Positions 17,639-27,600 of a stretch of 64,000 nucleotides of DNA are shown here, piece by piece. This DNA is from Mucilaginibacter rivuli (GTDB taxonomy: Bacteria > Bacteroidota > Bacteroidia > Sphingobacteriales > Sphingobacteriaceae): contig NZ_JAHXPQ010000001.1 in NCBI RefSeq assembly GCF_019391655.1, forward strand, positions 434,001 through 498,000, read 5' to 3'. A program made the translations under genes and the position numbers. The notes beneath the pieces were generated by a model that saw only the letters and a list, made by a program, of their open reading frames with translations, had not been told where the DNA came from and ran no database searches. The first letter of the stretch is position 1. Each line of letters opens with the position of its first letter.

Positions 17639-19585
17639 TTAAATATCGTTAAAATCTTCTTCAACAGTTTTTGGGATAAACCAATTCTTAGTAACATCGT
17701 TGTCATTACTATGCGGAGTTGGGTATGCATTATTTACCTTAAACAGTGTCGGAATTTGAACGGCGTGCCCAAATACCAAAGCATGTTGCCTTGGTATTGA
17801 AGGTAGTCTACTTAAAATACCGGCAGAAATATGAGGCGTCATTTGTCTAATCTGGGACAAATCCTCGGGGTTCTGAATACGATGAATAATAAAGTTACTG
17901 CATTGTGAAAGTACTGTGCGAGAAAGTTCACTTGGTCTTTGGGAAGATGCCAATAGAAACAAGCCATATTTTCGACCTTCTTTTGCAATTCTTTCAAATA
18001 TTTTATTTGCGCTTCCAAATACGCTTTTAGGGTCATTGGAAATATAGCGATGTGCTTCTTCCAAAACAATATTTATGGGAAAGGTATTGCGAGGTTCTAT
18101 CTTTTTCAACTTTTCAAAAATCATTCGTGAAATCACACAAGAAATGACCTCCACTATTTCATCTTCGACAGAGTTTAGATCAATGATCGAAATTTGAGTT
18201 TTTTTAGTTTTATTGGGATTAATACCCAATAAGTCATCTATAAATTTACTTTTATCAATATCTTCATTATTTGCTGTTAAAAAGAGAAACTCCTCACGCT
18301 CTTTAAGACTTTTATATCTTGTTACAAGACTTGAGCAATAATCTCTGATTTGTTTATTACCATGATATTCTTCATAAAGTATTGCATCTTCAATATGTTC
18401 TTCCAAAGCTGAAAACTCAAACATATTGTTACTGTATTTTGGAAACACAAATTCATCAATTTTGATGTTTGCCGAAATTGCAGATTTAAAGGCATTTTCT
18501 TGGGCAGGCGATTCGAAGTTTCCATATCTTGCACTGTAACCAGCAACATTTACATCTGAAAAATTACTTTTACCAATTAAAGAAAGAATCCTTTGTCGCT
18601 TTGCTACGGGTGAATCCCAATTTTCAAAAACATACATAATATTACTTGCATAGATGTGGTTTTTTGAAACGTCATTCATGTTTTGGGAGAACCCCAACGC
18701 TGAACGCAACATTGGCATTTGAGTTTTTTCACTCGCCTGTAATAGTAAAGCCCATTCATCAATATTTAAAAACCAGTGTGGTAAAGTGAATTTCTCATAT
18801 GAAATATTGTCGCAAATACCACAATCTTCACCATAATTAAAATTGTCTTTATCCTTTTGAGTATCTAATGAATAGTATTTAATTTCAATATCGGGGTTTT
18901 TAATTTGACTAAACGCTTTATGGTATTCGCCATTAACATCAAAAAAAATGAATGATGCTCCTACGGCACTAAATCCTTCTTTAACCAAAAGACTTTGCAT
19001 CATTGAAGCTATAGTGCAAGATTTACCACTACCTGTATTTCCAAGAATGGCAGAATGTGCTCCAAAGAAACTATTAATATCTATCTTCACTTTATAGTCC
19101 GGAAAAATCGTTGAGGTACCGATATCCAATAAGTTCATTTTGGTGCCCTCAACTTCTCCAACCGTAATTTCAACAGTTTCATTTAGTACCTCGAAAACGA
19201 TATCTAATTCTTCTTTTTTTACATAAAGCACATCTGAATATAAAGTAGGGAAAACAGATACCCCATATTTAAATTTGTTTCCTTGAATTGTTCCTATAGG
19301 GGTTATATCTAAATACTTCACAGAATTTGACTTACTCAGTACTTGTTCTTTGACGCCTCTCCAGTTAGTATCAGAATCCCTCTCTCGCACGCCAAAAATT
19401 TCCGCAACTATGTAAAAGTCCTGATAGGGCAGAATTACATAGCCATTTATCTGAGCATATTGATATATGTCATCAAATCCATTAACAGTAAAATTAATGG
19501 ATTGATTGAGTAATTCTACGGTAAACTTTTCAGAGTTAATATTTACCAATTTACCTATTACCCGTTGTTTGTCGTCTCTAATCAT
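17639..19585 (-). CDS. herA: HerA-like hexameric ATPase of SIR2-HerA defence system
   Basis: 648 aa. An N-terminal beta-rich region (about 1-150) resembles the HAS barrel. The FtsK/HerA-type ATPase core has Walker A LGNTGSGKS (Lys188), Walker B NIVLEEAHRYI, and a late SSQRPSEL segment containing the sensor Gln and arginine-finger region. HerA family members form hexameric rings that translocate DNA. In SIR2-HerA (Nezha) systems the ring binds SIR2 and the complex depletes NAD+ and can cut DNA during phage infection. It overlaps the SIR2 gene by 8 bp, which fixes the two as one translational unit. Strongly AT-rich. Confidence 0.88.
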   Translation of the reverse strand: MIRDDKQRVIGKLVNINSEKFTVELLNQSINFTVNGFDDIYQYAQINGYVILPYQDFYIVAEIFGVRERDSDTNWRGVKEQVLSKSNSVKYLDITPIGTIQGNKFKYGVSVFPTLYSDVLYVKKEELDIVFEVLNETVEITVGEVEGTKMNLLDIGTSTIFPDYKVKIDINSFFGAHSAILGNTGSGKSCTIASMMQSLLVKEGFSAVGASFIFFDVNGEYHKAFSQIKNPDIEIKYYSLDTQKDKDNFNYGEDCGICDNISYEKFTLPHWFLNIDEWALLLQASEKTQMPMLRSALGFSQNMNDVSKNHIYASNIMYVFENWDSPVAKRQRILSLIGKSNFSDVNVAGYSARYGNFESPAQENAFKSAISANIKIDEFVFPKYSNNMFEFSALEEHIEDAILYEEYHGNKQIRDYCSSLVTRYKSLKEREEFLFLTANNEDIDKSKFIDDLLGINPNKTKKTQISIIDLNSVEDEIVEVISCVISRMIFEKLKKIEPRNTFPINIVLEEAHRYISNDPKSVFGSANKIFERIAKEGRKYGLFLLASSQRPSELSRTVLSQCSNFIIHRIQNPEDLSQIRQMTPHISAGILSRLPSIPRQHALVFGHAVQIPTLFKVNNAYPTPHSNDNDVTKNWFIPKTVEEDFNDI

Positions 19586-21005
19586 TAGTTGCTCCTTCGG
19601 AATTGCTCTTTTTGGAATTGATAAGATTTAATATTTGTTCGTTGTGATCCTCTATAATATTTTCAGACCAATCCGGTAACAAATCATCACATATTGTATT
19701 GAAAAAATGCAAGTGCTTTTCTGATTTACCCGCTGGCGTAGTTGTTGTGGTTTCAGGCTTTTCGAAAGTCTCCTCGTCTAAGGAAGTCGTTGTAGGTAAA
19801 ACCGTTGTATCTTCCTGATCAATCGTTACCTGATGTGAATTAGTTTCATCATCACTCCCTATAATCCAAATTCTTGGGTCATTTAATGCTTTTAATTTTT
19901 CAATGTTTGCTTTCGTTGATATATGCTTACCGTCGGAATGGTAGCCTAAATCTGAAAATATTACCAATCTAAAAGTTGGTATTGTTAATGCCTGAAATAT
20001 CAAGTTATTAATGTGTTCATCAGCAAAGCTGTATCCCATTGTTACTAATACACTTTGATTTTGGGCTATCCGTTTTTGAAATTCTCTAAATAAATCGGTG
20101 TAGGGTGTACCCAAACTTGCATTTTGCTTTATTGGAGAGGGGTAAATCATCAAGTTAGTCTGCTCTTTCAAAAACTCAAATTTAGAATCCTGTAATTCTT
20201 TAATTCTAAATAACTTATTACTGTCCTCTACTTCTATCCAGTTAACCGAACCATGTATTTTGAATAGGTAAACATAACTATCTATCACATTCCACTTTGA
20301 TGAACTTACATCCATTTGCTCGGCCAAAGCATAGTTAAAAATTGAAGGGTTAAAATACCGTTCAATAAAACCTGAAAATCCATTAGTATAAGTAATACCT
20401 AATTCGTCCATTGCTTTTTCAGAATACAAATCGTAATTCGTGGTAAACACGTTCGGCTTTGGTAAATTACTATCTCTAAGTGAAAGTTTTCGATAAAAAC
20501 TTTTATAGTTATTTTGAATATCTATGTCTTTACCTTCATTGTCCTTATTTAGGCATTGATAGAGGATAAAATGCTTAGTTTCATTTATTACTATATCAAC
20601 TTTGACTAATTGAACGTCATCTTTAATCTGTTCGAGATAAAACCTTAAACTGTACAATGTGCCTAAAAACGTTTCAAGATTTTTTACAAAAGGGTCTTGA
20701 TTAAATGCGATTTTGTATTCTCCTAATAATTTTTTGCTTTCATCAGACAATATCAACCCCCTTAATTTAGGAGACATTGCCAATGTAATTTCTTCAGTTG
20801 GTTCGAAAAAACCTTCAGCTAATTTCATCATTGTAGGTATGCCATGTGCCCCTAATGAACAACCGGAGCCAATAAGAAATGAAAGATTGCGACTTTCCAA
20901 AAGTTTAGAAAAGTCCTTTTTTACGATTTTTATTTTTTCACCAAATTCCTCTAAATCTTTCGATTGCAGGACGTTGTTTTTTCCTTTGTAAAAAAAGTGT
21001 TTCAT
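19578..21005 (-). CDS. SIR2-domain NADase effector of SIR2-HerA (Nezha-type) defence
   Basis: 475 aa. The SIR2-like fold spans about residues 35-350: the Rossmann start SFLIGSGCSLGAHGIP, the TTNYD motif (Asn190), FKIHGSVNW (His251, catalytic type), and the late MGYSFADEHINN segment. These are the residues used by bacterial defence SIR2 NADases. A C-terminal 110-residue tail with a Thr-rich linker (PETTTTTPAG) could contact HerA. It is divergent from the cassette at 21133 (127-bp gap). Coupling to HerA by overlap supports the two-gene Nezha-type abortive infection system. I infer defence activity from known homologous pairs. Confidence 0.88.
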   Translation of the reverse strand: MKHFFYKGKNNVLQSKDLEEFGEKIKIVKKDFSKLLESRNLSFLIGSGCSLGAHGIPTMMKLAEGFFEPTEEITLAMSPKLRGLILSDESKKLLGEYKIAFNQDPFVKNLETFLGTLYSLRFYLEQIKDDVQLVKVDIVINETKHFILYQCLNKDNEGKDIDIQNNYKSFYRKLSLRDSNLPKPNVFTTNYDLYSEKAMDELGITYTNGFSGFIERYFNPSIFNYALAEQMDVSSSKWNVIDSYVYLFKIHGSVNWIEVEDSNKLFRIKELQDSKFEFLKEQTNLMIYPSPIKQNASLGTPYTDLFREFQKRIAQNQSVLVTMGYSFADEHINNLIFQALTIPTFRLVIFSDLGYHSDGKHISTKANIEKLKALNDPRIWIIGSDDETNSHQVTIDQEDTTVLPTTTSLDEETFEKPETTTTTPAGKSEKHLHFFNTICDDLLPDWSENIIEDHNEQILNLINSKKSNSEGATND

Positions 21006-21132
21006 AAATTATCGAGATTTGATCTTATAAATGTAGACATATTATATTCTTGATTATTATAATTAATGTTACACAAACTAACTTATACTATTGGTTGATA
21101 GTATCATTAAATAAAAGTATTTCATACATTGC

Positions 21133-22038
21133 ATGAAACTACTTTTCATGAGTGAGGCAAGCTTTAACATCGGGACAAAATTGCAATCGGTCAAGATTAC
21201 GCCGACTAATATCAATGGCAGTAATGATAATCTAAATGCATATCTTATAGTACCTATTCAATTTATTTTACGGCCTGAAAAGGAAGGATATGGTTTTGAT
21301 ATTCCGTCAATTTCGACGAAATTGAAGCTACAAAGTACAGGGCAATTCTTGTCCGAAACCTTTTTGCAAACAGATATGTCTGTAGGTAGAAATGGGACGG
21401 ATCGGACATTTTCTCCCCTTTTTCTATTAAACGAAAATGCACTTCAACATATTGAAAAAAGTAGGTCAGGGGATTTGTTGTTTTCGGTCGAAATTACAAT
21501 TCAAAGCTATTTAAAATATATTCCTGATGTTGGTAATGGCGTGAAGTTTTACGTGCCAACAAGTATTCAAGTTGATAAGATTCAAATTTTAGTGAATATC
21601 CCTCGTTCAGAGTGGATTGATAAATTGCTACCGTCTTTAGGGTATCGCAATTTGCGTTTGATTGAATTACCTATTTTTCACCCGAATATTACGGAAGCGT
21701 ACGAGGGGATTATTAAGGAGTTTAATTTGGCGGAAAAATATTTTAATACGCACGATTACAATAAATGTGTGGGGCATTGCAGAAATGCAATGGATAAGCT
21801 CACCAATAGTTTGAAGGCAATTAAAGAACAAACCAAATCAAAAACTGCTTATAATTGGCTAAAAGATGTTAATAGTGAAACCATGACATGGATTGATAAT
21901 GTGAATAGGGCAACCTCCACGATAACTTCGAAATCACATCATGCTGGGCAAGACGTTGACTTTAAGCGGTATGAGGCAGAATCCATTTATATGGTGGTCT
22001 TAGGAATACTACATTACATAGGAAATAATGGAAAATAA
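21133..22038 (+). CDS. HEPN-like protein of an unassigned three-gene cassette
   Basis: 301 aa, soluble. The N-terminal 190 residues are beta-rich and unrecognised. The C-terminal 110 residues are helical with an AEKYFNTHDYNKCVGHCRNAMDKL helix and an SKSHHAG motif followed by KRYEAESIYMVVLGILHYIG, a layout seen in DUF4145/HEPN-type domains. A canonical RX4-6H site is not seen, so it may be a binding or regulatory HEPN. The start may be Met1 or Met6 (MSEASF). It lies divergent from SIR2-HerA and 73 bp before two small genes on the same strand. A defence-related role is inferred from neighbourhood alone. Confidence 0.5.
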   Translation: MKLLFMSEASFNIGTKLQSVKITPTNINGSNDNLNAYLIVPIQFILRPEKEGYGFDIPSISTKLKLQSTGQFLSETFLQTDMSVGRNGTDRTFSPLFLLNENALQHIEKSRSGDLLFSVEITIQSYLKYIPDVGNGVKFYVPTSIQVDKIQILVNIPRSEWIDKLLPSLGYRNLRLIELPIFHPNITEAYEGIIKEFNLAEKYFNTHDYNKCVGHCRNAMDKLTNSLKAIKEQTKSKTAYNWLKDVNSETMTWIDNVNRATSTITSKSHHAGQDVDFKRYEAESIYMVVLGILHYIGNNGK

Positions 22039-22111
22039 CAAGTTTATCGCCCAAATTTAATTACTATATTAGTATTAGAGATGACAATAATAATTTCGTT
22101 GAAAAAGGAAC

Positions 22112-22504
22112 ATGAAAAACAATAAGAATAAATCATCTAAAGACGATAAGAAGGAAAAAGCAACCGTTAGAATAAATCTTGAAGATCCCCAAACATTTGA
22201 GTATTTGGATTTATTAGTCAAAACAGCAAAAATTAAAATGGATACAGATGAGAACTTAATGCAGGGTAGCATTTCGGGAACTTATTGGGCGGATAGTTTG
22301 GCTGATAAAATAACACAGGAGAGCGGCGATTTAGTTAACGTAAGAAACGAAAGCAATTCTATTTCGATAATATTGGATCGAGGAACTGCCAATGATAGTG
22401 ATATTGCAGATATTTTATCAGATATTTCTTTGCTCTATAAAATGAAAGGTGGTTCAGGAGTAAATTTTGAACTTGTAGGGGTGAAAGCCATAGACAACGC
22501 TTAA
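22112..22504 (+). CDS. Small protein of three-gene cassette, first
   Basis: 130 aa with a very basic N-terminal 20 residues (MKNNKNKSSKDDKKEKATVR), then a predicted alpha/beta domain ending in ADILSDISLLYKMKGGSGVNFELVGV. The N-terminal charge suggests an exposed tail or nucleic-acid contact. I recognise no family. The next gene starts 2 bp after its stop, so the pair is almost certainly translated together. AT-rich, with no relatives in the window. Confidence 0.55.
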   Translation: MKNNKNKSSKDDKKEKATVRINLEDPQTFEYLDLLVKTAKIKMDTDENLMQGSISGTYWADSLADKITQESGDLVNVRNESNSISIILDRGTANDSDIADILSDISLLYKMKGGSGVNFELVGVKAIDNA

Positions 22505-22506
22505 CC

Positions 22507-22926
22507 ATGGAACAATCAAACGAACTAAAAACTGATATTACTTTGGAAAAGTATCAGGGCGTTCCAAAAGGTAGCTCACTTAAAGACAAATCAAATTGGC
22601 GCAAATTCGTTGAATTCTTTTTGCCTTGGCTGAATGAAAAACGTAAATTAGGTGAACGATATCTTATGGCTGAAGTTATTAATAAAGAGGCTGATGCAAT
22701 GAGTAAATTTGCAGATGTCGAATTAAAAAACGAGCAGGCAAATAGAATCAGAGTTGAAACAGCCTTACTTGAAAAAGATAAGCTGGAAAAAGTTAATGTT
22801 GAAAGGATGTCCGAAAATGACATTACAGAATTTATAAACAGTTTTCATGACAAGCTTAAATATTTGTCAGCAGTTAAAGGTTTAAAAATTGAAATTATCA
22901 TCACAAAAGAAAAAGCAAAAGATTGA
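22507..22926 (+). CDS. Small coiled-coil protein of three-gene cassette, second
   Basis: 139 aa, mostly helical. A long amphipathic coiled coil runs from about residue 45 to 110 (RYLMAEVINKEADAMSKFAD ... LEKDKLEKVNVERM), and a short beta strand (LKIEIIITKEKAKD) ends the protein. It could oligomerise or bind the preceding 130-aa protein. No family is recognised. The 2-bp spacing to the previous gene supports a shared function. Followed by the first copy of the 37-bp repeat about 120 bp downstream. Confidence 0.55.
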   Translation: MEQSNELKTDITLEKYQGVPKGSSLKDKSNWRKFVEFFLPWLNEKRKLGERYLMAEVINKEADAMSKFADVELKNEQANRIRVETALLEKDKLEKVNVERMSENDITEFINSFHDKLKYLSAVKGLKIEIIITKEKAKD

Positions 22927-23045
22927 TAAGTTATTAAATAGGCTCAAATCGAATATCAAGCCCATTGACGCTCATAAAGGGTAAACATTGGATTTTTAGT
23001 AATTGAAATTATTTTAAGATACTTTTAACACTTTTCACATCCTCT

Positions 23046-23082
23046 AAAAAGTTCGATATTTGGCCTGTTCCTCTTACCTAAA
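23046..23082. repeat. Imperfect direct repeat, copy 1 (att-like)
   Basis: 37 bp beginning AAAAAGTTCGA, then ATTTG and TTCC blocks, ending TACCT-AA. It matches about 30 of 37 bases of the second copy at 24383-24419 in the same orientation. The two copies bracket the secreted-protein gene at 23210-24316. Possible remnants of an integration site at the edge of the island. Confidence 0.5.
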
Positions 23083-23209
23083 CAGAAAAGTTCAAAAGGG
23101 GTATAGCAAAATCACCGTTTTATAATTACGTATTATTCTTATTATTAATATGTTAATGTTTTTTCTAAATTAGCATAATGCATAATACATAATACTTAAA
23201 ATAATCATC

Positions 23210-24316
23210 ATGAAAACAAAAAATCATCTTTTGGTGCTTTTGATCATGCTTAGCTTCAACGCCTTTTCACAATCTCAATGGCTACGATTAAATTACCCTC
23301 AGTCAAACATCTTAGGAAAAGGCGTAATATCATACAGAGCCGGTGAAATCACTTTTAAATTAGATGGTGATAATATTGAAAATCCCCAAATTGACAATTC
23401 AATTAGCGCAGATGAGTTAAGCGAGTATAATCAAGAATATAAAAATTTCATCACTAAATATTTTTCCATTAACCGGTACAAAATAACACAAGTTAAAGCC
23501 AAAAAAATGGTAATTAAGAGTTTAAACTATGTTTCGCTTTTGAAAATGAATGTTGGAAGCAATTATGTTTATTCGGGATTATCTGCAGACAGTGTAGAAG
23601 TTACCGTAAAAACGCGCAAAGACAATAAGTTTAATTATTCAAAGGTACTAAAAGACGTAACAAGTATAATAACTGCTGGTCAGGAAGTGTCCATAGTATC
23701 AAAAATAATCCCTCTTCTTGACAGCATATCTTCAGAATCAAAAGACAGTGTGTCCTATAAAATGCTTGTTGCAAATCCTGACGTTTTTTATAAGGTCAAA
23801 ATAGTCAAACTATTAAACGGGTCGTCCCATGATTGGAATAAATATTTTCTATACTTTTCAAGTAATCTCCATGTTAGAGACGATGGACAAAATGCACCTA
23901 CCAATATTGATAGTACCTTCGAATTAGAGTGGACACCTAATGAAACACGAAACGCATCCTATTCTCGTTATCCTGAATTTTGGGGGAAAGATCGAAAAGA
24001 TGTGGAATTTCGACTTTTGACCAAGAAAATCAGCAACGATTTAAGGCTGTTTATTTCCTATAAAAGTGGGAAATTTAGCAATAACTGGGTCAATATAGAA
24101 GTACCGTACTCAGTCATTGATAACAAAAGGTATTGGAATATGGACAGGCAATTAGTTTATACTTTTGAATTTAAAAACGTCATTAAATTAGTTTACGTTC
24201 AAATTCGTGCGTATCAAAAAAATGATAACGTTATTACTATAATTAGCAGTGATAGTGGCGATAAGCAAACCTTTATGCAATATCCGGAAGTTAGCCTCGA
24301 ATATATTAAAGGTTAA
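23210..24316 (+). CDS. Secreted hypothetical protein between direct repeats
   Basis: 368 aa with a signal peptide (LLIMLSFNAFSQ). The rest is beta-rich, without Cys or repeats. I recognise no family. The sequence alternates strand-like segments (WLRLNYPQSNILGKGVI, YTFEFKNVIKLVYVQIRAYQ), compatible with a periplasmic or surface beta-sandwich. It is AT-rich and alone on its strand between the three-gene cassette and the convergent RND efflux operon. Copies of an imperfect 37-bp repeat lie on either side. The upstream 130 bp are very AT-rich and include a CATAATR heptamer in three tandem copies (about 23174-23194), which may form part of the promoter. Confidence 0.65.
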   Translation: MKTKNHLLVLLIMLSFNAFSQSQWLRLNYPQSNILGKGVISYRAGEITFKLDGDNIENPQIDNSISADELSEYNQEYKNFITKYFSINRYKITQVKAKKMVIKSLNYVSLLKMNVGSNYVYSGLSADSVEVTVKTRKDNKFNYSKVLKDVTSIITAGQEVSIVSKIIPLLDSISSESKDSVSYKMLVANPDVFYKVKIVKLLNGSSHDWNKYFLYFSSNLHVRDDGQNAPTNIDSTFELEWTPNETRNASYSRYPEFWGKDRKDVEFRLLTKKISNDLRLFISYKSGKFSNNWVNIEVPYSVIDNKRYWNMDRQLVYTFEFKNVIKLVYVQIRAYQKNDNVITIISSDSGDKQTFMQYPEVSLEYIKG

Positions 24317-24382
24317 TATCATACCCAACAATTTTTAGTCATCTACATGATATTTGCCTCTTTGATTGATTTTAAATCTCCC

Positions 24383-24419
24383 AAAAAGTTCGAGATTTGT
24401 CCAATTCCGCCTACCTCAA
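24383..24419. repeat. Imperfect direct repeat, copy 2 (att-like)
   Basis: Second copy of the 37-bp sequence described at 23046, with AAAAAGTTCGA identical and about seven substitutions. It lies just past the secreted-protein gene and before the terminators that separate the island from the RND efflux operon. This makes it a candidate right-hand boundary of the accessory region. Confidence 0.5.
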
Positions 24420-24426
24420 ATAAATG

Positions 24427-24458
24427 AAGCCTTTAGCTGAAAAGTTAAAGGCTTTTTT
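24427..24458 (+). terminator. Intrinsic terminator
   Basis: A 12-bp stem AAGCCTTTAGCT/AGTTAAAGGCTT with one mismatch and a 4-base loop, followed by six T. It terminates rightward transcription from the secreted-protein gene. Confidence 0.75.
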
Positions 24459-24530
24459 GTGGTCTAACATTTTTGGTAGCTCTTTGGATGGACACCCATA
24501 GAGTTGACAATTTAGTTTTTGAGCGTTATT

Positions 24531-24566
24531 CAATAAAAATAAACCCCTCCAAAATGGAGAGGTTTT
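24531..24566 (-). terminator. Intrinsic terminator of the RND efflux operon
   Basis: An 11-bp stem AAACCCCTCCA/TGGAGAGGTTT with one mismatch and a 3-base loop. On the minus strand it is followed by a T-rich tract (complement of 24531-24543). It sits 34 bp beyond the efflux pump stop codon. Confidence 0.75.
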
Positions 24567-24600
24567 GTTAAATTAAGAGAAAGAAGGACTTTTTGAGTTG

Positions 24601-27600
24601 TTATCCGTTTACAGCGCCTATTTTTTTAAGCAGTTTGCGGTTCTCTCGCTTATGTATCAACCGGTGTACCAATGCGTAAATGCAAGGTAAAATCAACAGG
24701 GTTAATATCGTCGAGGTAACCAGGCCACCTATTACTACCACTGCCAGAGGTTTTTGAGTTTCGGAGCCTATACCGGTTGATATGGCGGCAGGCATGAGGC
24801 CAATGGCGGCCATCAGGGCCGTCATTACTACGGGGCGCACGCGGGATATTACGCCCTGTAATATGCCTTCGTCAAGGTGCATGCCGGCTTCCAGGTTCTT
24901 TTTAAATACCGATATGAGGATAACCCCATTCTGGATACAAACGCCAAATAAGGCGATGAAGCCGATACCTGCCGAAATGCTGAAATTAATATTGGTGATA
25001 TGTAGTGCCAATATACCGCCAATGAGCGCGAAGGGGACGTTCATAATCACCAGCGTGGCATCCTTAACATTGCCAAAGGTGATGAACAGGATAAGGAATA
25101 TAGCCAGCAAACATAAAGGCACCACGTGTGCCAGGGTGTTTGAGGCGCGGGTCTGGTTTTCAAACTCGCCGGCCCAGGTAATAGAATACCCCTGATCAAG
25201 CTTAACCAGCTTTGCTACTTTTTGTTGCGCTTCGGCAATGGTACTGCCTAAGTCGCGACCACGGTTGGAGAATTTTACGGCAATGTGACGGGTATTATTG
25301 TCGCGATAAATAAACGCCGGGCCGGTAAGTGTTTTGATGTCGGCTATCTCTTTGATGGCTATTTTTGAGCCGTTCAGTGTGGGCACCATCAGGTTTTCAA
25401 TTTTTTCCTGTGTATCCCTGTAATCCTTTTGATAACGTATCCTGATATCAAACCGGCGTTCGCCTTCGTATAGTTCGGTAGCAGCCTTGCCGCCTATAGC
25501 CATTTCAATAACGGCATTGGCATCGGCTGTAGCCACACCATAAAGCGCCATTTTGCGCTGGTCGAGCTCTATCCTGAACTCGGGCTGGCCCAGGTTGCGC
25601 AATACGCCCAGGTCATCAACACCCTGCACCGTTTTGAGTACTTTCAGTACTTCGTCGGCTTTTTCGTCAAGCACCTTAAAATCGGGGCCGAATATTTTAA
25701 CGGCAAGGGCGGCATTCACACCGGCAACAGCTTCTTCTACATTATCACGTATGGGTTGCGAATAATTGAAAACCGCGCCCGGTATCTTTTTCAACTGTGT
25801 GTCCATCTGGTCGATAAGGTCATCTTCTGATAATCCTTTGGGCCAATCTTTTTTATTTTTCAGGTCAACCTGTATCTGCACATCAAAAAAACCTTTGGGG
25901 TCAGTGCCATCATTGGTGCGGCCCACCTGTGCCAGGGTTTGTTTTACTTCCGGAAACTTTTCCAATATCTGCATCATCTTTTGGTTGATGCTTTCCGCTT
26001 CGGGTAACGACACGCTCATCGGCAATTCGGCTTCCACCCACAACGCGCCCTCGTTCAGGTCGGGCAAAAACTCAGTACCTAAAAACTTGGCCGAAAAGAA
26101 AGTAAGTGCCATAAATATAACCGCCACCAGTATACTTGCTTTGGGGAATTTATAAGTGTAGGTAAACATGCGCCGCACACCGTTCTCAAAAAAGTTAACC
26201 ACCGGGTTGTGCTTTTCGCGAACGTTTTTGTTTAGTAAAATGCTCGATAAAGCGGGTACCAGTGTTAAGGTAAATATTAAAGCGCCCAGCAAAGCAAAGC
26301 CCAGGGTATAGGCCAGCGGCGAAAACATTTTGCCCTCTACCTTCTGGAAAGCGAAAATGGGTACCAAACAGGTAATGATGATGAGCTTTGAGAAGAAGAT
26401 GGCCTTACCCATTTCGGCACCCACATTTTTAAACAGGCCCAGTTTAGCCAGGTTGTTAAATTTTTGCATACCAACCTCTTTGGCCCTATGGTCGAGCGCG
26501 ACGAAGATACCCTCCACCATCACCACGGCACCGTCTATAATAATACCAAAATCTACCGCGCCCATGGAGAGCAGGTTGGCGCTCATGCCTTTTATGCGCA
26601 TACAAATAAAAGCGAACAGCAGCGACAAGGGGATGATGATGGCTACGGTAAGCGTAGTACGCCAGTCGGCCATAAACAGAAATACGATAACTGTTACCAG
26701 GACAATACCTTCCAGCAGGTTATGTATCACCGTTTCGGTACAATAATCCATCAGGTTGGTGCGATCATAAAAGGTATCTATCTTCACATTTTTGGGCAGC
26801 ACGCTTTCGTTCAATTCTTTTACTTTGGCACGTACACGATCCAATACCTCGGCGGGGTTTTCGCCTTTGCGCATCACAATGATACCTTCTATCACGTCTT
26901 TTTGCTTGTCGCGACTAACCTGCCCTAAACGCGGCAGGCCCGCTTCTTTGACTTCGGCAACATCTTTGGCAAGAATGGGAACATTGTTCACGTTTTTAAT
27001 GATGATGTTTTGCATCTCATTAATGTTGTTGATCAACCCGATGCCCCGAACCACATAGGCTTGATCGTTTTTCTCAATCACATCGCCACCCACATTGATG
27101 TTGCTGCGGTTGATGGCACTATATACATCCAGCGATGTAAGGCCGTACTTTTGGAGCAATGCCGGGTTAACACTTACCTCGTAAGCTTTCTCTTCGCCAC
27201 CAAAACTGTTCACATCGGCCACACCCGGCACAGATTTAAACTGGCGGTCGAGTACCCAATCCTGTATGGCGGTCAATTCATGCAGCGATGCCGTTTTGCT
27301 TTTCAGCGTGTAGCGGTATATTTCGCCGGTAGGGCCATAGGGGGGCTCTATTTCAGGCTTTACACCATCAGGCAGGTCGGCATTAGCCAAACGGCTCAGT
27401 ACCTGTTGCCGGGCGAAAGCGTCATCCACATCATCATCAAAAATAATGCGGGTATATGATAAGCCAAAGGCCGAGGTAGTGCGCAGATTGGATTTCTTCT
27501 GCACCGAGTTAAGCACCGTTTCTATCGGGATGGTGATGAATTTTTCCACCTCCTCGGCACTGCGGCCGGGCCATTGCGCTATGATGATGATCTGTGTATT

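Noticed and set aside
23046..24419. tRNA or tmRNA 3' ends at the GTTCGA repeats
   Set aside because: GTTCGA resembles a T-loop, but no T-stem or acceptor stem can be paired around either copy.
22927..24560. CRISPR array
   Set aside because: Only two diverged copies over 1.3 kb with a gene between; no regular spacer structure here or elsewhere in the window.
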